The notes beneath the pieces were generated by a model that saw only the letters and a program-made list of their open reading frames with translations, ran no database searches and had not been told where the DNA came from. The position numbers and the translations under genes were made by a program. This document shows, in pieces, positions 35,420-48,300 of a stretch of DNA of 64,000 nucleotides. Each line of letters opens with the position of its first letter. The stretch's first letter is position 1. Origin of the DNA: Hydractinia symbiolongicarpus (Eukaryota > Cnidaria > Hydrozoa > Anthoathecata > Hydractiniidae); assembly GCF_029227915.1 (NCBI RefSeq), contig NC_079880.1, positions 14,094,001 through 14,158,000 of the forward strand, in the 5' to 3' direction.

Positions 35420-36655
35420 GGTTTATCTAAAAATAGACGACCAATGTTATTTTACTTATCACATTTTAACAAACAAACGGAGAATGGCACTCCTTTTTAA
35501 GTTTTATAATACACGTCGTTAAGCATTATAAACATGCAAAAGCACTGTGATCAGTCCATTTGAGGATCCTAGGTTACATATACTTTTAAAGATATTATTT
35601 GTGACTTAACATAGAGGCCCTATACGGTATTGCCTTTTATTAAAGGAGCTAAAATACTTTTGTTTTGCTATGAAATTTAGTTTCAAATTGCTGCCTAGGC
35701 CAAGTTAAGTACTTTCTCTATGGTTACGTTTTGCTTTTTTTTTGTTACGCAATTCTTTTCTGCTTCACGATTTACTCCCTCCACCTCTATTTTATGCACA
35801 AGCATACACAAAGGCTTACAAACTGCAAAATGTTGGCACATGTTAAATAATTTAAAATAACAAAATGCTTAAAAATACTTAAGGTTTTAAAAAGGCATTT
35901 AAAGGAAAATAACAAAATATATTCAAATGTGTGTGAAATGTGTCTCCAATGAAAGTATTCAGTTATAAATGCAGGTTGCACCTTAATTGCGAAATAGCAT
36001 GAATGTTCGAATTTCTATGATTTGGTTGTAGATGAGATGGTTTTGACTGTAGATAAAACCATGTTTGCGTCATTATCGTAAAAATATTATAATGTTAAAC
36101 TAAACGATGTCTAATACTTGTAAGCTGTTACCTGATGAAATTAGTTTTAGATTTGTCACTTAAACTTAAAGAGGACTTAAAATATTAGAATTTGTTCTAA
36201 ATGTTACGTTTCCATGCCTCCTTTCTTAATTTTATTCGCATTTTTATTTAAAAAATAAAATTAAGAAAAAGTTGCCAGTTATAAAAAAAAATATGAATTG
36301 TCTTATAAGAGACGCGAGAAATAAACTAAAAATTCTCACCTTGTAGTTCTGCTACAATTGTCACTTTTTTATCTAAATATCCTTGGATTTAACAATTTTG
36401 TACGTAAATAAATGTCTAACTCGTCTGTGAATAAATTATTGTAATAACTTTAATAATAACAAATTCTCGAGTTACTAATTAATGCCGTTAACGTTGCCAT
36501 AGTGGCATGACAACGTATTGTTTTGGTTATAAATTTCAAAAAAAAAAAAATTAAAACTAATTACTAGTGGAGGTGAAATTGTTTTGCAGTTAGAAAAACA
36601 CCATGTGTTTTCTTCATGTTATCAACTAAGCACGGGTGGTTACTTAAATTTAATT
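35420..36655. other. No gene seen; includes the RING gene upstream region
   Basis: AT-rich sequence with no supported ORF. The RING gene promoter should lie within the first few hundred bases, but no convincing TATA box was picked out. Confidence 0.45.
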
Positions 36656-37193
36656 ATTACCCGGGTAAAAGGGCGTTATCGATATTTTCGAAAATCGTGC
36701 AATGTGATTGGTTAGAACTTACGTCATAGCGGGCAATACTCCACGGTATTGTCCGCTACCATAGCAACCGTGTTTAAAGTTTAAATATGGTAACATTGAA
36801 TGTAAATAAACACGGAAAAAAGTAAGCAAAACGCCAAAAAGAAGTGAAACAGAAGTGAAACTTACTTTTATCTTTTAAAGAATTCAATGTTGTGGCTGCA
36901 ATGAAAACCTGCTATGTTTACACGATATTCGATTTAAAAAAAATATTTTTTGTTTGAATGTACGTTCCATATCGGAATAGTTTCTATAAAGACGTGGTTT
37001 CTACATCCTGCTTTTATAATGTTATATTTTTTGTTGTAAAATGCAGTACGCGGATAATAATCCATATAATAACTGTTTATTTCGGGCAATAACTTCAAGT
37101 ATTGACCTCTGTCACGTATTGCCCTCACAAGCTCGGGCAATACTTTGACGTCGGTCAATATTCTCCTGGCATTGCCCTCATAAACAGTTATTA
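36656..37193. repeat. Nested inverted repeats with GGGCAATA words
   Basis: TAATAACTGTTTAT (37067-37080) pairs with ATAAACAGTTATTA (37180-37193). Between them GGGCAATA and TATTGCCC alternate. A second hairpin (AGCGGGCAATAC / GGTATTGTCCGCT) lies at about 36727-36755. It is probably a decayed foldback element. Confidence 0.55.
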
Positions 37194-37299
37194 CAGGGTT
37201 AGTATTCCATATATCGTTTTTTCAGTAAAATTCGTAACATAAAAGTATAACAAGAGTGTTAAACCTTTCACAATTTTTAGTGATTCAAAAGATAAATTT

Positions 37300-38110
37300 T
37301 TAATAACTCTTTTTTAATTAAAATCTAGGAAGATGTCCCTACTCTATTGCTATTTTAACGCAACGGTATACAGACAACATGTCAGTAATTAAAGGGAGGT
37401 AATAACCGCCCTAATCAAATAACTTAAAATAAGCGTGAAGGTTAATAGAGGAAAGAGGCCTACTGTGTTGTTGTCTTTAAAAAATCTTTGATCATAATTG
37501 TTGTATTAGGTATTAAAAAAATTACAATAAAATGCAATAAAATGAAGTAAATCGAACATCCGCTTTTTTAATAACTTTAAAGCTAAATTGAAGAAGCCAC
37601 CAGCTCTGGCACACCACACTGCCGACAAACAGACAGAATACGGCTATTACTTATACTAAGACTAGCCTTAAACTCTTCCGTTGTTATTTGAAAATAGCAT
37701 TGGACACGTTTTTGTTAGGCTAGCAGAAATATCTAGGGAGATGTCCCTTCTCCATTTCTATTTTAACGCAACGGTATACAGACAACATGTCTTATCTTAT
37801 AAAAGTTGATAAAAACTATATTCCATTTTTTATTTGTACACGTGGAAATTTTTAGTTTGAAGATTTTGTGTTTGCTTTAGGATGACCCGGTTTTGTCCAA
37901 CAGATAGACAACGGCTATTGTCCATAGTGCATTTGTTGATTATTGCTTTGAGGATTCGAGCATGGCTAAACATGAACCTGCTTTGACCAACAGACAGACA
38001 CCGGCTATTATATTACAGACAAGTTGATGTCACGTGGATAAATCGACGGTTTCGTGCGTGCCTAATATACCACATTTCGGTTACCTCACTACTTGCGCCA
38101 TCCTTTTCCG
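37300..38110 (-). mobile_element. Cluster of Helitron-like fragments
   Basis: It contains repeated (A/C)CGGCTATTA followed by T-rich ends and CTAG. One clean junction is at 37661/37662, where a minus-strand 5'-TCTTAGTATAAGTAATAGCCG end meets CTAG. Blocks GATGTCCCT, ACGGTATACAGACAACATGTC and GACCCGGTTTTGTCCAACAGA recur here and, reversed, at 46.95-47.35 kb. No coding sequence. Confidence 0.5.
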
Positions 38111-39091
38111 CAGAGATAGACAGGCGACGGTTATTATAAAAAAACTGGCTGTGATCCAAATATGGTACCGCAGCCGTGAAGTTTTATCTTTAAGACTCAA
38201 AGTAGGTTAACTCTTCATCCACGACGCCATTATTATGGTGCATATTAGCCTTCTTCAGTGTTTTCAAAACCTTTCCAATGTATGAAAGACCGGCCATAAC
38301 AATTTTCTCTCTTTTAAACTCTCTCTCTTTTTTGTGGTCTTATTATACTTTTACATCCTTTTATACTTTAATTCTGTCATCACCAATACTTGAGTACAAT
38401 GAAATGTTTAAAGATCATAACGAACTTAGTATTCAAGATTCGAGGTTGTTTAGTAAGGTTTCCGTCACATGTCAGACTTTCCTGGTTGACGGAGTGTATT
38501 GCTCCATAATACGAACAGTTTATTAGTTTGAAAGCATAGATAAGCAGTTTTACAGTGTAAGAGCATTGTGTGCGGAATATGTTTGGCTCGATGTTTTATA
38601 TTTTATTCCAATCAAAGTGAAAAACTATTTTTAAGAATGAGTTTAGTTGAAATAATTTCAAATCAATTAGTCCAACCTGACTAATTAGTTTGATTACATT
38701 ACAATACCTCTCCCTCTCAAAAAATCTAAAGAAACCCAGCACGCTCTGAAATGAATGCTGTATTGTAATGATTTAGTTAACAGAATAAAGAAACCATAAA
38801 GGCGTACTCTCCAAATATCAATGCTCTCTATTCTTCAACGCCCCCTACCTTGAGTAATAATATCAAAAAACTTTAGGAGTTCAAACTTCTAGTGAAATGT
38901 TGCTCCGCTATAACTTAAAAATAAAAAATACTATGCAATTTTTCAACACGTGGTAAAAAATCTGTAATAAGAAAAACGTTAGTGTCACCTCAGGTAAATT
39001 GTCCTAAAACTTTGTCCAAATTTCCTGATATTTTCCTACCTATTTTCAATAAGATTCGAGGTCAGAAGATACAGCGGGTATTATTTATGCA
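38111..39091. other. No gene; dispersed repeat near 38.95-39.06 kb
   Basis: An 82-codon ORF at 38278-38526 lacks motifs. The 38940-39060 segment (AACACGTGGTAAAAAAT, then CACCTCAGGTAAATTG) is related to the inverted-repeat arms at 48.8 and 50.3 kb. Confidence 0.45.
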
Positions 39092-39733
39092 CTAGTCGAT
39101 AAGGCCCGTGGAACAATTCACTGAGGCAGAATGAAAATTTTGATGACGTCGGCAACCCATCCACAAAAAATATTATAACTTTGTTTTCACATTGCCTCTA
39201 TTGTGTAGAACTTAAACTGCTTATCAAGAAAATGTATATGTTCGAGTGGATTTGATGAGCGGTTAATGAAATATAAGGGTTAAAAAATTTTACTGACGTC
39301 AGCAATGACCCGTCGAAACGTTTTTTTAAAAATTTGTATACCTGTTGACTTCATCGCATAGATCCTGAAAGTTGATCAAGAAAATGTGTAGGATCATGTG
39401 TTTTTGACAAACGGTTGCAGATGTATTAGGGTTTAAAGGTTTTTTGATGACGTCATCAACCCGTCCAATCCGAAACGGATTTGGGAACCCAGGGTTGGGA
39501 AACTTACCCAAATTGGTCCCAGGTGGTCCCCAGTTACCCACCCGGTGAAAAATCATTGACGTCACCATCTCGTTTCCAAGTTATTTGCCCTCAAAGTTTT
39601 TTAGTGCACTGTAACGGCTTCATTAATTTAATATAGGATATTGACGTGAAAGTAGTGTAACATATTAGACATGCATTTTTGAAGATATCCACTTTGCCAG
39701 TCACAGAGACACGGAACTGGCGTATATTTCAAA
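39092..39733 (-). mobile_element. Non-autonomous Helitron, ~642 bp
   Basis: The 3' end on the minus strand reads TTCCACGGGCCTTATCGACTAG in pattern, ending at 39092. The 5' region keeps ACGCCAGTTCCGTGTC but the terminal bases have decayed. Internal ~165-bp modules carry three TGACGTCA palindromes (39294, 39448, 39557). They match the elements at 31.7 and 53.9 kb. Confidence 0.65.
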
Positions 39734-40560
39734 ATAAGTGACCTTTTTATTTATTTTTCCCACGACTGCAAAAATCAATGCCATATAACGCAACATAAGT
39801 TTGGGTAATTTCGCTTAAAACACCTCAATTTTTTGAACAGTTTTTAAAGAAATTAGCAAACAAAATTGATGATGAGAACACCATAAACAAATTAAGTTTC
39901 ATACCCGCCTCTCAAAATAAACAAATCTATCGACGTTCAAGAACGTGCCACCTAAACTTTTCTATTTCCGTTTAATAATGTTATACAACTTAAAGAAAGG
40001 GCTTATATTACATAATTATATAGACATGATATCATTTTTGAGAAGTCTGTAACGACATATTATCATATATCATATTAAAAAGGTGCATTTTCAAAGCCTC
40101 ATTGTTTTTAGGTTTAAAATGTGAAAAACCTATTTAAACGAGAAAAGATATTTTTAACCAATTCACTTTGAATTTTCTACAATACTGTCAAGATGTATTT
40201 TAAAAGTTTGTTTCTTATTTTGATAATGGCACACATTAGCCAATCAAGACCAAATAAAAGCCTACGCGCTTTCAAATCTACATTAATGCTGATAACACGC
40301 AAATAAAATTGTTGTTATCTTCGTGCAAGAGTGAATGCGATAGTGAATATATGTACATAATGTATATATAAAATAATACTCGCTGCAGAAGTTTGTGTTG
40401 GCTCTTGTTCGAATATGCAGAAAAATATCAGAAAGTTTCTACAAAGTTACGTTAAGTGAAAATTTTACCCTAGATAACGATTCATGCGTTAAAACTAAGT
40501 AAATTAAGGAGGAGCGAAGGTGGAGGGAAGGGACAGGTGCGGGTGACGGTCTTAGTTACA
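39734..40560 (+). repeat. Isolated, diverged copy of the peptide-gene repeat unit
   Basis: Although interrupted by Helitron and indels, this segment follows the order of the ~1-kb array unit. It has the GATAATTTCGCC-like block, then TTGAACAG, the ATAATTATATAGACATG block (40010-40030) and CTATTTAAACGAGAAAAGAT (TATA region, near 40131). The ACCAATTCACTTTGAAT leader and the coding start follow. It lies 10 kb left of the array. Confidence 0.7.
40193..40360 (+). pseudogene. Secreted six-Cys peptide, decayed copy
   Basis: ATG at 40193 starts a signal peptide nearly identical to the array genes (M-Y-F-K-S-L-F-L-I-L-I-M-A-H). The frame holds to the R-A-F-K position. There a one-base deletion shifts it to an early stop; beyond that the SSCKSEC-encoding bases are still recognisable before homology fades. 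The promoter region with TATTTAAA survives, so it may still be transcribed. Confidence 0.8.
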
Positions 40561-40571
40561 AAATGCATTAA

Positions 40572-41312
40572 CCCTATTCGGTCCGGGGGGGGGCGGATTC
40601 CGCCCCCCCTGACGGTTTTTTTTTAATAACTCCTGATTGCTTTGTTATATGGCTATGATACTTACTGAGTTTCAACATTTATCTATTAGACACCTGCATG
40701 CTAATTTTTTAGGTCCCATACCTTTTAGAGGCTTTGATATTGGCCATTACTCGAAACTACCCCTAAAAATCTCTATGAAATCCTTATAATGGGGAAAATA
40801 TAATAACTCCTGTTAGGATTATCCTTAGAACTTGAAACTTGCAACACAACTTTGTTTCATCAAGAATAATCATTTGGAATAATTTGAACACGTGACTAAT
40901 CCGATTTCCCGATTTTGTCGGATTTTACCCGAAAATCGAAAAAAAACGGATTTTCGGGCAATTTTTGGCAATTTTTCATCCGATCCATGTAAAAACCGGA
41001 AGATATGTTAAATAACTCTTATTTAGCTTTCAGAAACTTCAAACAGAATGTAAAAATTCGCTCTAGAACAAAAGTAATTATATTTTAAGCAGATAGTGGC
41101 ATTTTTAACAATTTTTAAGCTTTTGATGACGTCACAGAAAATGTGCTGACGCAAGCAAATTTTTTTTGGCGCTATTTTGTTCCTTTTGTGACGTACTATA
41201 AGTGTGCCAAGTTTGATTCAATTTGAACAACCCTATGAAAAGTTATTGAGGGGGGGCGGAATCCGCCCCCCCCCGGTCATAGTATGTTCGAAAAACCCCG
41301 GACCGAATAGGG
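40572..41312. mobile_element. piggyBac-type MITE, 741 bp, TTAA target duplication
   Basis: Perfect 17-bp terminal inverted repeats CCCTATTCGGTCCGGGG are flanked on both sides by TTAA (40568-40571, 41313-41316). Just inside each end is a GC palindrome of the form GGGGGCGGA(T/A)TCCGCCCCC. The interior has diverged CGATTTTCGGG words and no ORF. TTAA plus a CCC terminus fits piggyBac. Confidence 0.9.
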
Positions 41313-41316
41313 TTAA

Positions 41317-42845
41317 ATGTTAGTAACTTGGGAGTGAGGCTGGTTGTAGGATTTGGTAAATATAAATTTAAGAAGGATTAATAAATGTCCGCCGGATAAA
41401 TCGGAAGTTTTAAAATTACCTAAAAAGATAGTGAGATAGATAGAAAGTGGTAACTCAGGCTACGCACGCGTAGGTCTAGGAGGTTAATTCAAGTCCATGC
41501 GTCTTGATGTTTAAAATTGAGCCGATACTATTGAAAATGCGCACATGCGAGGCAAAACTAAAAATTTAAAGTTTGAGTTAAAAGCAAAGTAAGTACTTAT
41601 ATCGAATAGATCATGGGGATCTAATGTGTATAGGAGACTTTTCTGTCATTTTCAGATATATTTTGATGCCCAATATGATATTTAAGATGATTTAAGTTGT
41701 TGTTTTTGATCTCAGTGATCATAAACTTTACTACCGCCATTAACTGGTCTTTCGTGTAATTCACTAAAGTCGAGAACTAAGATCCGTTTTGTAGGCCTTG
41801 CGACGTGCGAGTTAGCATAGTTGTCTATCTTTTGTTTATTTCTGTTAGCTGCTGCGTTTATGCACTAAACATTTCGTTTTTAATTATTGAACATAAACTT
41901 GTGTACTGAGTCAGAAACAATCAGTCTATCTCAAAAAAAAAATTCCAGTAGCAGGATCGGATGGATGTATAAGTAAGATAAACGCGCGCTTACTTTCAAG
42001 AACGTAGAGAAAAAGCCCGTGCGCGTCTCGTGTATAGTTTTCTTTGTATCATTTAAGAAGTCTGGTAAGGAAGTTGGGTTTTTGCTTATTGCGCTTATTC
42101 AGCTTCCTAAACAAAGTGAACAGATACTCCTCTGAGCGAACGCAAGGAAAAGCAACTTTGCTTTCTCGCTTCTTAGAAAATAAGCAAGTAAGCGTATCAA
42201 AGTTGATATATTTCCTTTTTTGCATGAAGAGAATGCGGAGATGAAAAACTACTTTGCTATCGCGTATAAGCAAATAAGCAAAAGAAGAAGGCGAGGTAGA
42301 CTAAATTTCTCAACCGTAACAAGATTAATACAGACATAAAGTTCTCTTTGTTCGTAGTTATAGTTATAGGTAGAGATACTGCGTTACTTTAAAGTTTCTG
42401 AACGTCTTTTTTACTTTTTTTATGAATTTTGAGTACCGAGTACCCCTTACCTAAAATATCATCTTTTTTGGCTCGAGAAGATTATTCTACGGTATAGCTA
42501 GCTGGCTGGATTTCTATCTGCAAAAATATCTCTAGTGTAGTTAATGAGATACTTATTTATTATTCCCTAGTTGAGAATCTGTGTGCATAAGTTTTCTCAC
42601 TGGTTCTGTTTTGTATGAAATTTCTGGTACCAGCTATATTTTTTCAAGAAAATGAGTTTCTGTAGCTACAGCTTTGTCTTGTTTTATTGAATTTCCGCGC
42701 CCAAAGGCGTAGGAAATTCTTTAAAACCGTCGTTTTTTTACTTTCGGAGCATTTTTTGAGAAAAAATCGATCCTGGGATTTCACGTTCCTCCGTCACAGA
42801 TGTAAACTTCGTACCCAAGCTCCCTAACTACTGGGAATTCATCTA
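41317..42845. other. No gene seen
   Basis: ORFs at 42044-42273 on both strands overlap each other and have no motifs. No repeats of note. Confidence 0.45.
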
Positions 42846-43345
42846 AATGACGTTTCAGGACAAAATTGGTATTTGTTTTCGACAAAATTTGGCACAGTTA
42901 ACAAAAAACGTATGCTGAACATAATGGTGACATAATCATTTTGATTGTTGTCACCTAAATGTCATTTTAGGCCATAATTGGTCCAAAAATTAGAAGTACT
43001 TTATTTTCAACAAAATTTGGCACAGTTAACAAAAAAAGTATACTGAACATAATGGTGACATAATCATTTTGATTTTTGTAACCTAAATATCATTTTAGGC
43101 CATAATTGGTCCAAAAATAAGAACTACTTTATTTTCAACAAAATTTGGCACAGTTAACAAATAAAGTATCCTGAACATGATGGTGACATCAAAATTTTGA
43201 TTTCTTGTTACCTAAATGTCATTTTAGGCCAAAATTGGTCCAAAAATTAAAACTACATTATTTTTGACAAAAATTGGCACATTTAATAAAAAAAGTATGG
43301 TGAAAATGATGGTCACATCAAAATTTTTATTTTTTGTCAACTAAA
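42846..43345 (+). repeat. Minisatellite, about four ~118-bp units
   Basis: Each unit has ACCTAAATGTCATTTTAGGC, ATTGGTCCAAAAATTA, TTTTCAACAAAATTTGGCAC and AACATAATGGTGACAT in that order. The middle copies are near-identical and the outer ones diverged. No ORF runs through it. Confidence 0.85.
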
Positions 43346-44594
43346 TACCGTTTAAGACCATAAACATTTCAATCGCAACCATGAATGATGGACTGTATTT
43401 TTTATTATGACACGTTTCGTTTTGTTTGCGTTTGTTGTAAGATATAATGTCACTGGTGTGCTTTATTTTCAGAGCTTCATGCACCAAACCTCTTCGAATG
43501 TTTGGCACAATAACACTACGAGTTAGCAGGTTTTCATCAAATGTTTTGGTAGCGAGCGGAAATTCTTAGAGCCCCCAGGGCTTCTTGTTTTTATATTAAA
43601 CCTCCCCACCACACAAATAAATACATCAAAAGAAAAGTTGAGGTAGAATGTAGCTACATTCAAACATATTCTCAAGTGTTCATGTGATGCTTCATTTACT
43701 ATTTTATACCTAATATCAAGATACACTAGCGGATAGATTATAAGAAAATATTGAGCCAGCATGAGGAATGAATGGAAACGAAGGCTGCATTTAAGATGGA
43801 AAACGTATCTATCAATTTTCAAGCTAAATCATCGTGGTGCCCGCCGCCAAGACTCTGGCATACGTTATATAAATAAATATGGATAGATAAAGTGTATTAT
43901 TTCTTATCTCATAACTAACTTCTTATCTGATGTATTTTTTTCTTGTTATGCCTATCAGTGTCAGTGGAGATTATAACTGTCTTTACAGATCTATTTCTGT
44001 GTTGCCAATTGGTGTTGAAACCTCAGAACAATATTTTAGTGAATGATTGGTTCTGATGCGTATGCAAAGACCAAATCAAGAGAACTGGCCATAATTGAAA
44101 GCAAAATATGTTTCAAATTCCCTGATTTAGTCGTTGTTTATGCTCATTTTATCAATTTGTAATGTTATTGAGGTTTGATGAGTTTTCATGGAATATGCCC
44201 ATTTGATTTTTTTTAATAAATGTCTAAACTCCTGCGATTTATGATGCAATTTTGTAAAAGCTTCAGGTTCGATTTCTGACAGGAGTAAATTATATGTAAT
44301 GCAGGCAGTGCCTTTAGAATTTTTGTCGCTCTATATATTTTTTAATTTTTTAGCATCCTATTGAAGTCACCTATCAAAGCTCATGGGATAAACGAATGGA
44401 TAACTTATTCAATACAGTTGTTGAGCCCAGGAGAAGTTTTGCTGCTATTCCTGTGAAAGTATTTTGGTTTAACTTGAAGGTTAAGTTTAAAGAACTTGTG
44501 TGATTGTTTGTGAGTGATATTTTGGCCCATTGTATTTTTAGGAGATATTTTGGAAATACTATCATATACCAACAAATACAACTTCTTTACTTAA
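43346..44594. other. No gene seen
   Basis: Short ORFs (43523-43822, 44374-44565) with no recognisable domain. Confidence 0.45.
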
Positions 44595-45876
44595 AGGCGC
44601 GTAATCACCCTGTAGGCAACTTTTTTTTAGAGGTAGCTAGTTTATTGTAAAAATTAAAAGATATACATAAGAAAACATTATCCTGAAAATTTTATTGAAA
44701 ACTGACAACCAGAACATGTTTAAATGATTCATAGAAAAAACAAACTCACCCCAATTTCTATTAGCCTACAGAACCACTATTGCATTTCATTGCACGAGTC
44801 ATACGATAATAAACGCACGGCAAAATCGATCACATGGTTTCTGGATTCATGCCATTACAGAAAAAATAATGCATGAGAGGGAGTGTATTCGTAGCTGTGT
44901 TTCCATCGTAATGCTTTTATAAATGTATCCACAACGTTCCAAACATGATAATTCAGATAAATCAATCGAAGTTTCTGTGTTATTCTTTATTATTTAAACG
45001 TTTTAACTTACTGAAATCAGAGTTATTTGCAACACTGACTACTTCTTGCTGTTGTTTCTGAAGACAGCTTCGCCTCGCTAGTTGTCTTACTTTTTGATTA
45101 TTTTCCTTTTCTCAAACAGTTAGTCGTTTCCTTATGGAGACATTATCAGGTCTAGACAATTAGAATATCTAAATTTTCAGATTTTCCGCTTTCATGCTCT
45201 AAGTTTAATTATCCCCATAGTGCTTCAACTATCTTCAACTATCACAATGAGCATTTTCCCCCGTTGGGTTTTTTGGCTTACAATATGCAGTAATCCCGGT
45301 CATGCTAATAAAAAAGAAAGACCGTGATAAATAATAATTATCATAATTAATAACCACGAGATAATGTTGTGATTTCTTTTGTGATTGTTTTGTCCAAAAA
45401 CAATGACGAATAGAATAGAAGAAAATTAGATCTAAGTGGAGAAAGTGATACCCGGTTTTACGCGGGGCCCCTTTTTTAATCAGAACCAAAATTTCTTTCC
45501 ACTTTTTGATGCCATGTTTTGCAGATATAAAACAAGGCAAAAAGAACAGCATGGTAAACGGAGCCTACCATATTGGCGATTTTATCGAACTACATCTCAG
45601 AGCTCATTTAAAGTTAAGGCCGTTTGTTTACCTACGGTTTTACACGAACATTTTCCTATGGCCCGCTTATTAGACAAGAATAAGAGATCAACAAGATCGT
45701 TAAATATGGCGGCTGGAAAAAAAACAATAATAAATTCAAAGTAAAGTACCATTATTTCCATTTGTAGTACGTTTTACATCCTCAAATTTTCAGGAAAGTC
45801 ATAACTCCGTCTGAACTTTGAAATGAATAAATAAAATGTATATGTTAATTTTTTCAATAAGGGTGATTACGCGCAT
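44595..45876. mobile_element. TTAA-flanked DNA transposon remnant, 1,282 bp
   Basis: The ends AGGCGCGTAATCACCCT and AGGGTGATTACGCGCAT are inverted repeats with one mismatch in 17. TTAA is present directly outside each (44591-44594, 45877-45880). Overlapping ORFs at 45235-45744 show no transposase motif, so it is non-autonomous. TTAA target use suggests a piggyBac-type mover, but the terminus is not CCC. Confidence 0.75.
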
Positions 45877-45880
45877 TTAA

Positions 45881-46950
45881 AACCACAAATAGGTACACAT
45901 TTTTATCGATCCATGAAATCGTGAGAATTCTGACTACAATTACTTGTGAGAGAAGTATCTCTGGGCTAAAGCGTATAAAAACTCGGATGCAAAACACTTT
46001 GTCAAAAAAAATATCATGTTTGACAGGGGAATCACTGTTAACTACAATGAAGTAATAGATGAGTTTGCAGCATGTAACAAGAAACGAATGGCTTGGCATA
46101 CTTGCTGATTGATTTATGCTGATTGAGTTTATTTTTGTACTTGAATATCTTGACGTTTATTTTGCTATTACTTATTGTAAATCATCACATTGCTTCCAAC
46201 ACCGTTTGTTTGTAATTAAACAAATGATCAAAAGGATAAGGTTTATGTTTTTATATACTTTAGCTGCATATTTTTTTATATATTGTGTTAGTTATTGTAT
46301 TTTTTAACGGTTCAAAACGCTCTGAATAGGACCGACCCGGTGAAAAATTTAATTACTATTAGAAACACCCATTTGGTGTACCTCAACGCCCATTATAGGC
46401 GGTAATCTCAAAAAGAGATTTTTTGCTCAGTTTCATAAAAATCCTGGATACGTCACTGAGTACATCATTGGCCTCAAAGATGACTTCGTATCTTTATGAT
46501 ACTTAAGAATGTAACAGGTTTGCAGATGACAGTGATTGTCTTTTCTAAAGGTTTTTCTTTCTATGTTATATGTTACGCAATGTAAGAAAAAATGTAATGT
46601 GAATGTACGTCACATATCTATGTAAATATTCTGGGAGAACATTTTTGAGTAAATAAACCACATAAACAAGGTGCTGAGTTTTTTTCAAAGAATTTGACGT
46701 TACATTTTCTTGTACGTCTGTTATATTACATACGGGTACTGTTTGCTTTTATTCCCAACAATTTGATTTACAGAGTTTTTACAACGTTTATGTTTTTGCT
46801 AAGATTTCGAGTATTGATGTTTAAGTTTCATTCTAAAGATCTTGGCAAATGACACAACATAAATAAGAATAATTTTCATTTTAATTTTAACAGAGCATTT
46901 CCTCATTAAATACAGCAAATACAAGGGAAACGTAAATACGGTGGAGAGTA
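45881..46950. other. No gene seen
   Basis: AT-rich. ORFs at 45854-46307 lack motifs. Confidence 0.45.
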
Positions 46951-47350
46951 TATAGGACTTCTACATAATAGCCGTTGTCTGTCTGTCGGTCAAAGAGGTT
47001 TCATTTTAAGCCACGCTCGAAATCTTTCAGCTAAAATTAACAAGTAGGATATATTTAATATCCGTTGTCTGTCTGTTGACCAAAATCGGGTCATGCAAGA
47101 CCGTGCACGAAATCTTAAAGGTACAAATAACAAATAGGATACAGTTTTTATCAATTTTGACAAGATAATACCTGTTGTCTGTATTTCCTTGCGTTAAAAT
47201 AGCAATGGAGTAGGGACATCTCCCTTGATTGTGCCGTTAGGTTATCAAAACCTTGTCCAATGTTCTCTTCAAGTAGCAACGGATGAGCTTACGGCTAGTC
47301 TTAGTATTAATAATAGCCGCATTCTGTCTGTTTGTTGACAGTGTGGCAGG
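46951..47350 (+). mobile_element. Helitron-like fragments in tandem
   Basis: It shows repeated AATAGCCGTTGTCTGTCTGT starts (near 46970, 47060). A clean CTAG|TC junction sits at 47298/47299, with TCTTAGTATTAATAATAGCCG beginning the next element. This is the reverse-orientation relative of 37.3-38.1 kb. Confidence 0.5.
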
Positions 47351-47739
47351 ACCAAAATCAATTTTTTTAACGTTGTTAGTAGCACGCACCAGTTTGGATC
47401 GAGTTACAGAAATAGAAATTATTTCTATATCAAATAAACTTTCTTTACAGCAACATCTACATTTTCTGTTACAGAATCTTCTCATGCAATCGTCAACATG
47501 TATTAAGAATCTAAAAATATATTCATTATTTCTTATTTAATTTCCTAATATGTATACAAACTATGCCCCCAAAATTTCAGTTTTTATAACTTGACTTGGA
47601 CTTTACGCCAATGCAGGATGTCATGCAAGGTAGCCTAATTAATTGCAATTTCATTGAAGTTTCTGTTCAGTTTGGAATAAGAGATTTTTATCCTACTGTC
47701 ATGAAAACTTGTTCTACAAAGTAAAACTGCTGTGTCATT
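47351..47739. other. No gene seen
   Basis: The 82- and 85-codon ORFs on opposite strands around 47237-47540 are mutually overlapping and motif-free. Confidence 0.45.
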
Positions 47740-48300
47740 TTTAGCTGGACAGGGTAAGAACGGCCTGTTTTCCCTGTAATTTTCAAAATCTATTATGCCT
47801 ATCCGATGTCACGATTAATATTTGTTCTTCACAGAATCTTTTCCCGTAACATGTTGCAGGATTCGTTTAGCAGGGTAATAACAGCCTATAAACTGTTTTT
47901 TTATAAATGTTAGAAAACCGTTTCCACAAAATAAAATTGCTCAGCGATTCTTTTAGCTGCGTAGTTTAACAACAGACTGTTTCCTGTCTCTTTATGTGAA
48001 CCGAAGTTAGGATAGTTTTTTAGAAATGAGTATTATGTCAAAACGTATTTGGGACACATTATACCTGCACTAATCACTCAGTTCAGTGTTAACAGCTATC
48101 TGTTACCTGTGTTTTTATTTACAGAAGTTGCGTTAATTTTAAAACGGTATTATACCTATATGAATGTGCGACAATTTTAACTGTATTTTTGCAGGGAAGT
48201 TATTTTTTCTTGTTTCTTGAAGGAAATAGGTAGGAAAATATCAGGAAATTTAGACAAATTTTAAGAATAAATTAACTTTAGGTGACATATACGCCCTAGA
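47740..48300. repeat. Degenerate repeats related to 21.6-23.2 kb, reversed
   Basis: Words such as AAAACGGTATTATACCTAT, CACTAATCACTCAGTTCAGTG and TTAACAGC are the reverse complements of the GGCATAATAC, TACAGGTAAAC and CACTGAGC blocks at 22-23 kb. No ORF. Confidence 0.5.

Noticed and set aside
42044-42273. Overlapping sense and antisense ORFs
   Set aside because: Mutual shadows of low-complexity K/R-rich sequence with no recognisable feature.
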